Below are positions 7,439 to 14,660 of a stretch of DNA of 19,328 nucleotides, piece by piece. Both the position numbers and the translations under genes were made by a program. The stretch is from JACKLD01 sp049297695 (GTDB taxonomy: Bacteria; Pseudomonadota; Alphaproteobacteria; UBA2136; UBA6156). Below the pieces are notes generated by a model. The model did no database searches and was not told the origin of the DNA. It saw only the letters and a program-made list of their open reading frames with translations. The first letter of the stretch is position 1. Each line of letters opens with the position of its first letter. The stretch covers positions 1-19,328 of the forward strand of contig JBAQUT010000082.1 of assembly GCA_049297695.1 (NCBI GenBank). Direction: 5' to 3'.

Positions 7439-8380
7439 CTAAGCCTTTCTCCCCACCACAAACTTCGCCACCCCCCGCAACACATCCGCCTCCGCCCCCA
7501 AACCCTCCAACGCCACCAAGGCCCCTTCCGCCTCGGCCAACGCTTGCCGCTTGGCCTCCTCCAGCCCCAACAACGTCACAAAGGTCGCTTTGCCGTCTTT
7601 GGCGTCTTTGCCCGCACTTTTGCCCATCTCTTCCGCCGTAGCAGTTACGTCCAGCACGTCGTCCCAAATCTGAAACGCCTTGCCCACATGCACCGCATAC
7701 GCCTCCAACGCCGCCCGCAACCCTGCCACATGGCTGCCCTTAGGAGCAGCCACCACAAACCCACCCAGCACACAGGCGCGGATGTTCAACCCCGTCTTCA
7801 ACATGTGCATGGTGCGCAACTCGTCCACCGTAGCGGCTTTGGCCCGCTCATGGGCCATGTCCACCACTTGCCCCGCCACCATGCCCAAAGCCCCGCTGGC
7901 TTGGGCAAACAGCTTAATCACATCCAGCCGAACCCCCGCATCCGGGTGCGTCCGCCCGTCGGCCAACACTTCGTACGCCAGGGTTTGTAAGCCGTCGCTG
8001 GCCAGCACGGCCGTGGCCTCGCCAAACTGCACGTGGGTGGTGGGTTTGCCCCGCCGCAGAACATCGTTGTCCATGCAGGGCATGTCATCTTGTATCAAAC
8101 TGTAGGCATGGATCATCTCCATCGCCGCCCCCACTTGCAACGCCCGCTCGCGCACGGTGCCGCCCGCCAGCTCGTAACTGGCCATCACCAACCCCGCCCG
8201 CAACCGCTTGCCTCCGCCCATGCTGGCATAGCGCATGGCCTCAAACAACGGCTGGGCTACAGGCCCCATCACATCCAATCGCGGCAACAGCTTATCCAAG
8301 GTTTCTTCAACCTGAGCCCCAACCCCCGCCAACCACCCTTTCAGGCGCGCCAACTCCCCCTCTGTCATCTCCAAACCCAT
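7439..8380 (-). CDS. ispA: IspA-type polyprenyl (farnesyl/geranylgeranyl) diphosphate synthase
   Basis: This cytoplasmic enzyme condenses isopentenyl diphosphate with allylic diphosphates to make the short prenyl chains used for quinones and undecaprenyl carriers. The 313-residue product has GGGKRLR (55-61), the first Asp-rich motif DDMPCMD (98-104) after HAYSLIQ, GKPTTH (111-116), KTG (195-197) and the second motif DDVLD (240-244). The layout is that of bacterial FPP synthases, but chain length cannot be fixed by eye. I chose ATG 8380 because GGGAGG lies six bases before it and it begins one base after the xseB stop; the frame stays open to 8422 inside xseB. The xseB-ispA pairing is common in bacteria; dxs, often next, is absent. 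Confidence 0.93.
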   Translation of the reverse strand: MGLEMTEGELARLKGWLAGVGAQVEETLDKLLPRLDVMGPVAQPLFEAMRYASMGGGKRLRAGLVMASYELAGGTVRERALQVGAAMEMIHAYSLIQDDMPCMDNDVLRRGKPTTHVQFGEATAVLASDGLQTLAYEVLADGRTHPDAGVRLDVIKLFAQASGALGMVAGQVVDMAHERAKAATVDELRTMHMLKTGLNIRACVLGGFVVAAPKGSHVAGLRAALEAYAVHVGKAFQIWDDVLDVTATAEEMGKSAGKDAKDGKATFVTLLGLEEAKRQALAEAEGALVALEGLGAEADVLRGVAKFVVGRKA

Positions 8381-8381
8381 C

Positions 8382-8591
8382 CTATGCCTCCCAAAGCTCC
8401 ACCGCCCCATCCGCCCCCACAATCTTGCTCACCCGCCCATCCGCCGCCGCCAACTGTCCTTCGCACACCTTCACCAAGGCCATGCCCTTTTCATACGCCA
8501 CAAGGCTCTCCTCCAAACCCATCTCCCCCCGCTCCAGCTTAGCCACCAACTCATCCAGTTGCTTCATATTGGCTTCAAAAATCTGAGTCAT
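8382..8591 (-). CDS. xseB: Exonuclease VII small subunit XseB
   Basis: XseB is the small helical subunit that coats the XseA large subunit of exonuclease VII, a cytoplasmic single-strand DNA exonuclease. The 69-residue product has the family pattern: FEANMKQLDELVAKLERGEM (5-24), GLEESLVAYEKGMAL (25-39) and a short C-terminal helix. ATG 8591 follows GAGGAGAAG at normal spacing, within the last codons of the binding-protein gene, and the TAG stop is one base before ispA. xseA is not in the window, as is usual. Confidence 0.93.
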   Translation of the reverse strand: MTQIFEANMKQLDELVAKLERGEMGLEESLVAYEKGMALVKVCEGQLAAADGRVSKIVGADGAVELWEA

Positions 8592-8593
8592 GT

Positions 8594-9460
8594 TTACTTC
8601 TCCTCATAAATTGGGGCTAGCATATAAAAAGCTCCAGCTTGGTCATATTTTCTAACAATTGCTTCCAACTCTCCCGTATTAACCGAATAACCTATAGCCT
8701 CGTTCATCATATCTCTAAATCGGCCATCATCCCGCTTCACAGGTAACGACCCATCAAACAAGCCCGCTCTTAGTTGTTTTAACAGTTTGAGTTTCTTTGA
8801 GGGATTTCCTTTATTATATTCGGCAACCGAGTTTTCGTCCATCAACACCACATCTGCCTTGCGGTCAGCAACCGATAAAAAGAATTCACCAAAACTCGCT
8901 GTTTGGGGGAGAGATAAAATTTTAGCATCCGGAAACCGATTCCGAATAATATCCTTCTCAACTCCACCGTCTCCCATCACAAAAGTCACTTTAGCTTGGT
9001 TAAGCTTACTCTCTGTCTCATGGTCAAATCGCACATCATCCCACCGCACGGTCGGGTAAAAAGGCGTAAACACAGGCGCCTTCACAAAATCAATCTCACG
9101 TGCTCGCGCAGGCGATGCCACCGCTCCCATGCAATACATATCGATTCGATTGGCGTTCAAAGCTGCGGGCATATCCCCCCACCCCATTTCCTCGGCCCAT
9201 TCAATCTTCAAACTCATTTGCTGGGCCAAACTCTCCAAAAGGTCGGCATAAATCCCACTCATTTCTCCCGTGTTAGGGTCTTTCACCAAGTGTGGGGGCC
9301 ACACAAAATACCCACAACGTATGGTTTTGCTTTTCATAACTCGCTCAAAGGTCGATTGTTCATGGGTATTGTCCCCAACACCATCAGGCCGAACCATCCA
9401 CGCCACAGCAAATGCTACACATCCCGCAATCACGGCGGTCACAAGGTGTTTGTTCATCAC
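8594..9460 (-). CDS. Orphan extracellular solute-binding protein, amino-acid ABC transporter family 3 type
   Basis: The 288-residue protein begins with a hydrophobic signal or anchor (5-23), then the typical family 3 binding-protein opening TIRCGYFVWPPHLVKDP (46-62), GEMSGIYADLLESLAQQ (65-81), WGDMPAALNANRIDM (94-108) and ADVVLMDENSVAEY in lobe 2. Such proteins bind polar amino acids in the periplasm and deliver them to an ABC importer, but no permease or ATPase gene is nearby. IAGC (11-14) fits a lipobox, yet the hydrophobic stretch continues past Cys14, so an uncleaved anchor is as likely. The start is GTG 9460 (a GTG-ATG pair after GGAG), overlapping the stop of the glycosyltransferase by four bases. 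The gene is AT-richer than its neighbours (8641-8700 about 38% G+C), suggesting acquisition. A sensory or non-transport role is possible. Confidence 0.82.
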   Translation of the reverse strand: MMNKHLVTAVIAGCVAFAVAWMVRPDGVGDNTHEQSTFERVMKSKTIRCGYFVWPPHLVKDPNTGEMSGIYADLLESLAQQMSLKIEWAEEMGWGDMPAALNANRIDMYCMGAVASPARAREIDFVKAPVFTPFYPTVRWDDVRFDHETESKLNQAKVTFVMGDGGVEKDIIRNRFPDAKILSLPQTASFGEFFLSVADRKADVVLMDENSVAEYNKGNPSKKLKLLKQLRAGLFDGSLPVKRDDGRFRDMMNEAIGYSVNTGELEAIVRKYDQAGAFYMLAPIYEEK

Positions 9461-10578
9461 ATTTTTCTCCGTTTCAAGCCCTTATAATACTCCACAAACC
9501 GCTCCACCACCACATCTTCCCCATACTTTTCCACATACTCAGCCTCTCCCGCCGCCGCCAACGCCACCGCCCGTTTGGGTTTGGCCATCAACCCGCCCAC
9601 CGCATCCACAAACCCACTCACATCATCAATCCCTACCAACACCCCCGTCTCTCCATCCCGAATCAAACTCACCGGCCCCGCACTCCGCGTTGCCACCACA
9701 GGCAAGCCATGGGCCCAGGCATCCAACACCACGTTGCCCAACGGCTCATGGCGGCTGGGCACCAACCACACATCCGCCGCTGCCGCCACACGGCTCACAT
9801 CGTCCACCCACCCCGCCCACCGCACGCGGGCTTCCACACCCAACTCCGCCGCCAACGCCTGCATGGCGGCCTTTTCAGGCCCTTCCCCCGCTACCAGCAA
9901 CACGGCTTTCTCAGGCAACGCCGCCAAAGCCTTCAACGCCACATCAATTCCCTTCACAGAATGAATCCGCCCCGCCACCAGCATCACATACGCATCCTCT
10001 GCAATTCCATACGCCCCCCGAACCGCCCCGCGCTGCCCCCGCCACCCCGCCTTGGGCGCCGCCGTAAAGTTGCCGATAAACGCTGTTTTCTCAGGCGCCC
10101 ACCCTTCCTTCACACAATAATCCACAATGTCTTGCGTGTTGCCAATCAGGTGCTCCACCCGCCCCCGATAGTTCTTCAGCTTGTAATACCCCCCCAACCG
10201 CGCCACGGTGGCCCATGCTTGACGCGACGCGAAGGAAGGCGCGTCCTGCGAAGCCCCCTTGGGCGTAGCAGGACTCGCCGGCACAAACGCCGTCCCACGG
10301 TTCATCCACCCCATCACCACATCCGGCTCAAATCCCAGCGCCAAATGCTTTATTTTAAAGGCCGAAAACACATCCCACCACCCGCCAAACCAGGCGGTCT
10401 GGTGGGGCACTCCCTCCTCCGTCAATCGCTTGGCCGCCCACCCGCCCTTGCGCACCACGGGCATCAGCACTACGTCCTTCCGCTTGCTCAACGCCACCAT
10501 CAACCGCACAAAAATCGTCTCCGCCCCCCCAGCCTTCGGCGCCCCCCTCAGCTGCATAGTTTTCAATTTTTGAGCCAT
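9457..10578 (-). CDS. GT4-family glycosyltransferase
   Basis: This 373-residue retaining GT-B glycosyltransferase has an N-terminal GGAET acceptor-side loop (17-21), RLGGYYKLKNY (127-137), HLIGNTQDIVDY (143-154), the start of the second Rossmann domain at VAGRIHSVKGID (201-212) and the donor-binding block SRHEPLGNVVLDAWAHGLP (275-293). The usual E-x7-E pair of GT4 enzymes is E278-x7-D286 here, a conservative change. It probably adds a sugar to LPS core or another envelope glycan at the inner membrane, in line with the ligase-like gene upstream. ATG 10578 is preceded by a purine-rich AAGGAAGGTAGGG. Residues about 102-120 (PATPKGASQDAP and on) form an unusual insertion that coincides with the palindromes at 10221-10272. 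The C-terminus overlaps the GTG of the binding-protein gene. Confidence 0.9.
   Translation of the reverse strand: MAQKLKTMQLRGAPKAGGAETIFVRLMVALSKRKDVVLMPVVRKGGWAAKRLTEEGVPHQTAWFGGWWDVFSAFKIKHLALGFEPDVVMGWMNRGTAFVPASPATPKGASQDAPSFASRQAWATVARLGGYYKLKNYRGRVEHLIGNTQDIVDYCVKEGWAPEKTAFIGNFTAAPKAGWRGQRGAVRGAYGIAEDAYVMLVAGRIHSVKGIDVALKALAALPEKAVLLVAGEGPEKAAMQALAAELGVEARVRWAGWVDDVSRVAAAADVWLVPSRHEPLGNVVLDAWAHGLPVVATRSAGPVSLIRDGETGVLVGIDDVSGFVDAVGGLMAKPKRAVALAAAGEAEYVEKYGEDVVVERFVEYYKGLKRRKM
10221..10272. repeat. Composite palindromic element inside the glycosyltransferase gene
   Basis: Two adjoining stem-loops are visible. At 10226-10245, GACGCG and CGCGTC pair perfectly around AAGGAAGG. At 10245-10272, CCTGCGAAGCCC and GGGCGTAGCAGG pair at 10 of 12 positions around CCTT. 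The second is nearly the same as 2111-2137 in murE. The translated segment, about 17 residues rich in Ala, Pro and Ser, looks like an extra loop before the conserved RLGGYYK block, so I read it as an in-frame insertion. Confidence 0.65.
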
Positions 10579-10632
10579 CTAAAATCCCTACCTTCCTTAT
10601 TCCTAGCATCCTAGTACCTAAAACCTAGTACC
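10576..10632 (-). repeat. Homologous intergenic spacer element, copy A (with ribosome binding site and start codon)
   Basis: This spacer between the ligase-like gene and the glycosyltransferase aligns along nearly its whole length with 16357-16403. On the + strand both share CATCT-(A/C)-AAATCCCT, TTCCTAG and ACCTAAAACCTA in the same order, differing by short gaps. Internally, CCTAGTACC occurs twice around CTAAAA. On the minus strand it ends in the GGAAGGTAGGG-type ribosome binding site and the ATG of the downstream gene. No hairpin suited to a terminator is evident. Confidence 0.7.
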
Positions 10633-11901
10633 TTACTTCTCACCCACCAAACTCTGCCGCGCAATCACCCGCCCTTTGCGCTTTTTGTGCTGGCCATCGC
10701 CCGCCCAGCCAGCCCGCCACCCCAGCAAACTGGTAAACACCCAAAAAGTTACCCACCACATGTTGAAAATGCTGGTGTTCGCCAACCCTGCCACCAAAAA
10801 CGCACACAGGCTGGCCACCGCCGCCACGCCATACAGGTTGCCCTTGGCGTAGCGCACAAAGGTCATCATCAGGTAACCTACCAACGCCACAAACACCACC
10901 GTCCCCACCACACCGGCTTCCAACAACATTTGCAGCACCCAATTGTGAGGGTGCATATCCACCACGCCCGGCAAATTACGGTAATTCATAGGCCCAATGC
11001 CAAACCACACGTACTCTCCCATGTTATTCCAAACCGACTGCCACACCTCCAACCGCCCGCTCATAAGCCCGCGCCCCCCTTCGGGAACCACCATCACGCG
11101 CCGCAGCAAAAACTCCCACCCATGGGCAAAGCCGTACACGCCAAACCCCGCCACCATCACCGCCACCACGGCCACCCAATGCCGCAGGTGCACCACCATT
11201 TTATGATACCGCCCCGCCACCACCATAAACACCACCACGGCCACCAATCCCCCCATCCAACCAGCCCTGCCCCCGCACACAATCAAGGCCAGCAAACTCA
11301 ATGCCGCAGCAGGCAACGCCACTTTTTTAGCAAACGGCTCGCCTTCTTTGGCTTTCATCAACAACCGCGCCCATACAAAGGGCAAAATCACCGCCAACGC
11401 ACCGGAATAAAAATTCAACCGGTACTCCGTCGTGGCCATTTTGGCTCCATGGAGGAACTGCGCCAACCGCGGCTCATCCAGCAACGCATCCAGCATGGCA
11501 ACCCCAATCATCACAAAGGTGCTCACGGCCAAACTTTTCAACAAAATCTCCACATAGGCGCCACTCATTTGGCGGAGCAACACAAACATCCCCACCGCAA
11601 TCCCCGCCGCAAACACCAGCTGAAACCATTTGTCCAACGCATACCCCACGTTCACCCCCATCGCGGTGGATACCAGCAAACTCCCCAGCAACCCCACCAC
11701 CAACACGCTCACCCAACTGTCCAGCACCAAGCGCAGGCTGCCGCGCAAACTTTCGCCTTGGGTGGCCGCCAATCCCGTCATTAGGCCCACGGCCAACAAG
11801 CCGTAGGTCAAGCCGGGCTTCAAAAACAAAATGCAGGGCAACGCCGCCCCCAACAACACCGCCGATATCCGCCACAACATGTGCTTGTCTTCAAGTCTCA
11901 T
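10633..11901 (-). CDS. O-antigen ligase/polymerase-like membrane protein (WaaL/Wzy_C family)
   Basis: The 422-residue polytopic protein has about ten or more hydrophobic helices, a GGRAGW motif (210-215), a periplasmic loop with SGRLEVWQSVW and GIGPMNYRNL (281-310), and MHPHNWVLQMLLEAGVVG (316-333), the His/Asn-rich signature of the Wzy_C superfamily that includes O-antigen ligases. These act at the periplasmic face of the inner membrane, moving or polymerising undecaprenyl-linked glycans. I chose ATG 11901 with AAGG a few bases upstream; the frame is open to 11976, but that would overlap the divergent gene at 11964. A glycosyltransferase follows after the 54-base repeat spacer, supporting LPS or capsule work. 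Ligase and polymerase cannot be told apart here. Confidence 0.85.
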   Translation of the reverse strand: MRLEDKHMLWRISAVLLGAALPCILFLKPGLTYGLLAVGLMTGLAATQGESLRGSLRLVLDSWVSVLVVGLLGSLLVSTAMGVNVGYALDKWFQLVFAAGIAVGMFVLLRQMSGAYVEILLKSLAVSTFVMIGVAMLDALLDEPRLAQFLHGAKMATTEYRLNFYSGALAVILPFVWARLLMKAKEGEPFAKKVALPAAALSLLALIVCGGRAGWMGGLVAVVVFMVVAGRYHKMVVHLRHWVAVVAVMVAGFGVYGFAHGWEFLLRRVMVVPEGGRGLMSGRLEVWQSVWNNMGEYVWFGIGPMNYRNLPGVVDMHPHNWVLQMLLEAGVVGTVVFVALVGYLMMTFVRYAKGNLYGVAAVASLCAFLVAGLANTSIFNMWWVTFWVFTSLLGWRAGWAGDGQHKKRKGRVIARQSLVGEK

Positions 11902-11963
11902 GCCCCGCACCTTACACCAACTCCCCCTGTCAGTCACCCTTGTTGCTGGGGTTATAAGCGGGT

Positions 11964-13103
11964 ATGAAGAAATCAAATCTTATTGCTTCGGCATTAGCTG
12001 CGGGATCCATTCTCTTAAGCGGTCATTCTGCGAATGGACAAGTCAAAATCCAACCCCATCAAGCCACTCAGGTTACTACAGTAACTACAAATCAAACTAT
12101 CACTCCTCAAAAAATAGCTCATCATATTCAAGATATTAAAATCGTTCTCAATAAACTTGGTATTTATGATATATCTTCAGCATTTACAGCAAAAAACTCT
12201 CACGATTTTTCAACAAGGTCCCTTCAAATTATTCAACAAAACATTGATATCCCTGAGAGTGACATCCCTATTATTCTAAAGAGACTTAATCAGCTACATT
12301 CAGCAAAGCACTTTGCTCAAGAGTTTACCTTAGACGACGACAGAAAAGTTCATATTTTTGCCTCTGAATACGCGTCCTCACAAAATTTAGAAACTATGAG
12401 TAAAAGTAGTAACTTACACCATGCCGCTGTTGCTTACTGGACATATGCTCACGAAGCAAGCCATCCCATATTTATTAAATACTTTCAAAACCAATTAAAA
12501 CCTTCTGGTATAGACCAAGAAACTGCTGCTGATATTGGTAGTTTTCACCTAATAAAAACTACCTTAGGTCAAGAAGCTTTCGATGATTTGTACCGTGTTG
12601 TAAAAGCATACCGCAAAGGTACAGTCCCTCTCCATGGATACTCTCATACCCACGGCTCAAATTATCAAAGTAATAAATTAATCTACCAACATGTTACAAA
12701 TACCCCCGCGTTTAATTTAATGCCAGAAGAAGTGCTAAGAGTCTTCCAAGAAACTCCTCATTTCATTCATAAAGAATTAATTCCAAACAAGCCGGAAAGT
12801 ATAGATAATCTTGAGCAAAATATTATGTCCGAACTTCGTAGTTTGGCAGGTTTGAAAGCAGGAGATATTACAAGCATCGACTTTACTCTTACCCAAAAAG
12901 ATATTGAACGTATCAAGCTTGCCTACAGCCAACTCATAACCCAACCACTATATAGTAACGATCCTGAAATGATGCATATGGCAAAACGTGTCGCAACCCA
13001 AATGATGAGAGCCGTAGAAGGGCGATCACACGTCTACAATCAAGATCGTCAATCCAATTCAACAATTTCCCTAGATCCTTCCCTTTTCGGCTCAAAACGC
13101 TAA
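11964..13103 (+). CDS. Secreted HExxH protein, putative zinc metallopeptidase (AT-rich)
   Basis: I do not recognise the family. The 379-residue product starts with a clear Sec signal peptide (MKKSN plus a hydrophobic core, to about SANG 22-25), so it is exported. The middle carries YAHEASH, with HExxH at 163-167, followed by QETAADIGSF, where Glu186 in an ExxAD context could be the third zinc ligand, as in gluzincins. Several more His residues lie at 224-230 (HGYSHTH). Composition is strikingly AT-rich (12121-12180 is 14 G+C of 60) against about 60% around it, which points to acquisition. It is divergent from the ligase-like gene with only 62 bases between; a TATAAG sits just before the weak AGCGGG ribosome site. 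A weak terminator candidate follows at 13189. Peptidase activity is inferred from the motif only. Confidence 0.7.
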   Translation: MKKSNLIASALAAGSILLSGHSANGQVKIQPHQATQVTTVTTNQTITPQKIAHHIQDIKIVLNKLGIYDISSAFTAKNSHDFSTRSLQIIQQNIDIPESDIPIILKRLNQLHSAKHFAQEFTLDDDRKVHIFASEYASSQNLETMSKSSNLHHAAVAYWTYAHEASHPIFIKYFQNQLKPSGIDQETAADIGSFHLIKTTLGQEAFDDLYRVVKAYRKGTVPLHGYSHTHGSNYQSNKLIYQHVTNTPAFNLMPEEVLRVFQETPHFIHKELIPNKPESIDNLEQNIMSELRSLAGLKAGDITSIDFTLTQKDIERIKLAYSQLITQPLYSNDPEMMHMAKRVATQMMRAVEGRSHVYNQDRQSNSTISLDPSLFGSKR

Positions 13104-13188
13104 CCCCTTGACCACCCCCACTCCACCCGCCATACTGGCTGCATGAGTATCGTTTTCCCCTTTCCCGCCCGTCGCCTTGCAGGCGGCG

Positions 13189-13208
13189 GTGGCCGTTAGG
13201 CCATTTTC
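13189..13208 (+). terminator. Possible weak rho-independent terminator
   Basis: In the 168-base gap 13104-13271, TGGCC-GTTA-GGCCA forms a perfect five-pair stem (six with a G-T pair) followed by TTTT and a pyrimidine-rich run. A second, imperfect GC hairpin (CGTCGCC-TTGCA-GGCGGCG) lies just before it. Placement after the AT-rich HExxH gene and before glycyl-tRNA synthetase suits termination of the former. The stem is short and the T run interrupted, so this is tentative. I see no T-box leader in the gap. Confidence 0.4.
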
Positions 13209-13271
13209 ATCTTCCCTCCCCTCGCGTAATCAGCTAAAACACCCACCAGAATCGAACAGAAAGCACGCACC

Positions 13272-14660
13272 ATGCCCGCCACCGATATGTCCCAACTCGT
13301 CTCCCTCTGCCAACGCCGCGGTTTCATTTTCCAAAGCGGCGAGATTTACGGCGGCATGAAAGGCCTGTACGACTTCGGCCCGCTGGGAGTCGAACTCAAA
13401 AACAACATCAAACAAAGCTGGTGGCGCAGCATGGTGTACAACCGCGATGACGTGGAAGGTCTGGATGGCGCCATCATCGGCCACCCCCTGCTGTTCAAAT
13501 ATTCCGGCCATGCCGAAACCTTCAACGACCCGTTGGTGGAATGCAAAGATTGCCACGCCCGCCTCCGCGCCGACAAAATGGCCGACCGCACCAAATGCGA
13601 CGAATGCGGCAGCAAAAACCTCATGGAACCCCGCGAGTTCAACATGATGTTCAAGGTACAGTACGGGCCCGTAGCCGACGATAAAAACACGGCCTACCTC
13701 CGCCCTGAAACCGCCCAGCACATCTTCGCCAACTTCAAAAACGTGCTGGATACCACGGCCCGCAAACTCCCCTTCGGTATCGCCCAAATGGGGAAGGCCT
13801 ACCGCAACGAAATCATCGCCCGTAACTTCGTGTTCCGCGTGCGCGAGTTTGAACAGATGGAGCTGGAATTTTTCGTCAAACCCGGCGACGACGAAACATG
13901 GCACACCTATTGGCTGGAAGAACGCCTGAAATGGTGGGAAGCCCAAGGTGTCCCCCGCAGTAAAATCAAAATCAACGATGTTCCCAAGGCCGATCTCGCC
14001 TTCTACTCCAAACGCACGTTCGATCTGGAATACGAGTTCCCCCACGGCCACGATGAAATCGAAGGTGTTGCCAGCCGCCAAGATTACGATCTCGGAAGCC
14101 ACACCAAAGACCAAGCAGACTTAAACCTCGTCACCAAGGTCAAAACCAACACCGACAGCAAAGCCCGCATGGCCGTGCAAGACCTTGAGACCAAGCAGTG
14201 GGTCGTGCCCTTCGTCATCGAACCCTCTGCTGGTGTGGAACGCGCCTTCCTCGCCATCATGAACGAGGCCTATCACGAGGAGAAACTGCCTGCCAAAGAA
14301 GGCGCCGACGCGGAAGATTCCACCCGCATCGTCCTGAAGTTCAAACCCCACTTGGCCCCCATCAAGGCCGCCGTCATTCCGCTGGCCAAAAACAAGCCAG
14401 AGCTGGTGGCGCTGGCCAAAAGCGTGAAAGACACCCTGCAAAAACTCGGCCTCGGCCGCGTGATGCTGGAACTCTCTGGCAACGTGGGCAAAGCCTACCG
14501 TAAAAACGATGAAATCGGCACCCCCGTTTGCATCACAGTCGACTTTGAGAGTCTGAACGACGGCATGGTCACCCTGCGGGATAGGGATTCCATGCAGCAA
14601 GAGCGCGTAGCTATCACGACGCTCTCCGACCGTTTACGGGCTCTCGTAACCGCTGCCTAA
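13272..14660 (+). CDS. glyQS: Glycyl-tRNA synthetase, single-chain alpha2 (class II) type
   Basis: This cytoplasmic enzyme charges tRNA-Gly with glycine using ATP. The 462-residue product matches the alpha2 homodimer type: RRGFIFQSGEIYGGMKGLYDF-type opening (15-35), a Cys4 zinc-ribbon-like insert (C91, C94, C109, C112), motif 2 YRNEIIARN plus FRVREFEQMELEFF (178-201), HDEIEGVASRQDYDL (260-274) and motif 3 EPSAGVERA (317-325), then an anticodon-binding domain. Most proteobacteria use the unrelated alpha2-beta2 GlyQ/GlyS enzyme, so this type is notable if the host is alphaproteobacterial. ATG 13272 has only a weak AGAAAG upstream. The 3' end overlaps the convergent membrane-hairpin gene by 27 bases. 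Codons are C-rich, like other + strand core genes, so it is not compositionally foreign. Confidence 0.95.
   Translation: MPATDMSQLVSLCQRRGFIFQSGEIYGGMKGLYDFGPLGVELKNNIKQSWWRSMVYNRDDVEGLDGAIIGHPLLFKYSGHAETFNDPLVECKDCHARLRADKMADRTKCDECGSKNLMEPREFNMMFKVQYGPVADDKNTAYLRPETAQHIFANFKNVLDTTARKLPFGIAQMGKAYRNEIIARNFVFRVREFEQMELEFFVKPGDDETWHTYWLEERLKWWEAQGVPRSKIKINDVPKADLAFYSKRTFDLEYEFPHGHDEIEGVASRQDYDLGSHTKDQADLNLVTKVKTNTDSKARMAVQDLETKQWVVPFVIEPSAGVERAFLAIMNEAYHEEKLPAKEGADAEDSTRIVLKFKPHLAPIKAAVIPLAKNKPELVALAKSVKDTLQKLGLGRVMLELSGNVGKAYRKNDEIGTPVCITVDFESLNDGMVTLRDRDSMQQERVAITTLSDRLRALVTAA

Noticed and set aside
9412..10614. 400-codon + strand open frame
   Set aside because: Antisense to the GT4 glycosyltransferase; Pro/His/Arg-rich with no recognisable domain.
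10590..10632. CCTAGTACC repeats as a possible CRISPR or microsatellite
   Set aside because: Only two full units with no spacers of regular length; the homology to 16357-16403 explains it better as a dispersed spacer element.
10687..11784. 365-codon + strand open frame
   Set aside because: Antisense to the O-antigen ligase-like gene, with His/Gln/Pro runs typical of a shadow frame.
13140..13271. T-box or other riboswitch ahead of glycyl-tRNA synthetase
   Set aside because: The gap is short, has only small hairpins, and shows no T-box consensus that I can find.
13230..14114. 294-codon minus-strand open frame
   Set aside because: Antisense to glycyl-tRNA synthetase, phase-locked to its codons; no independent evidence.
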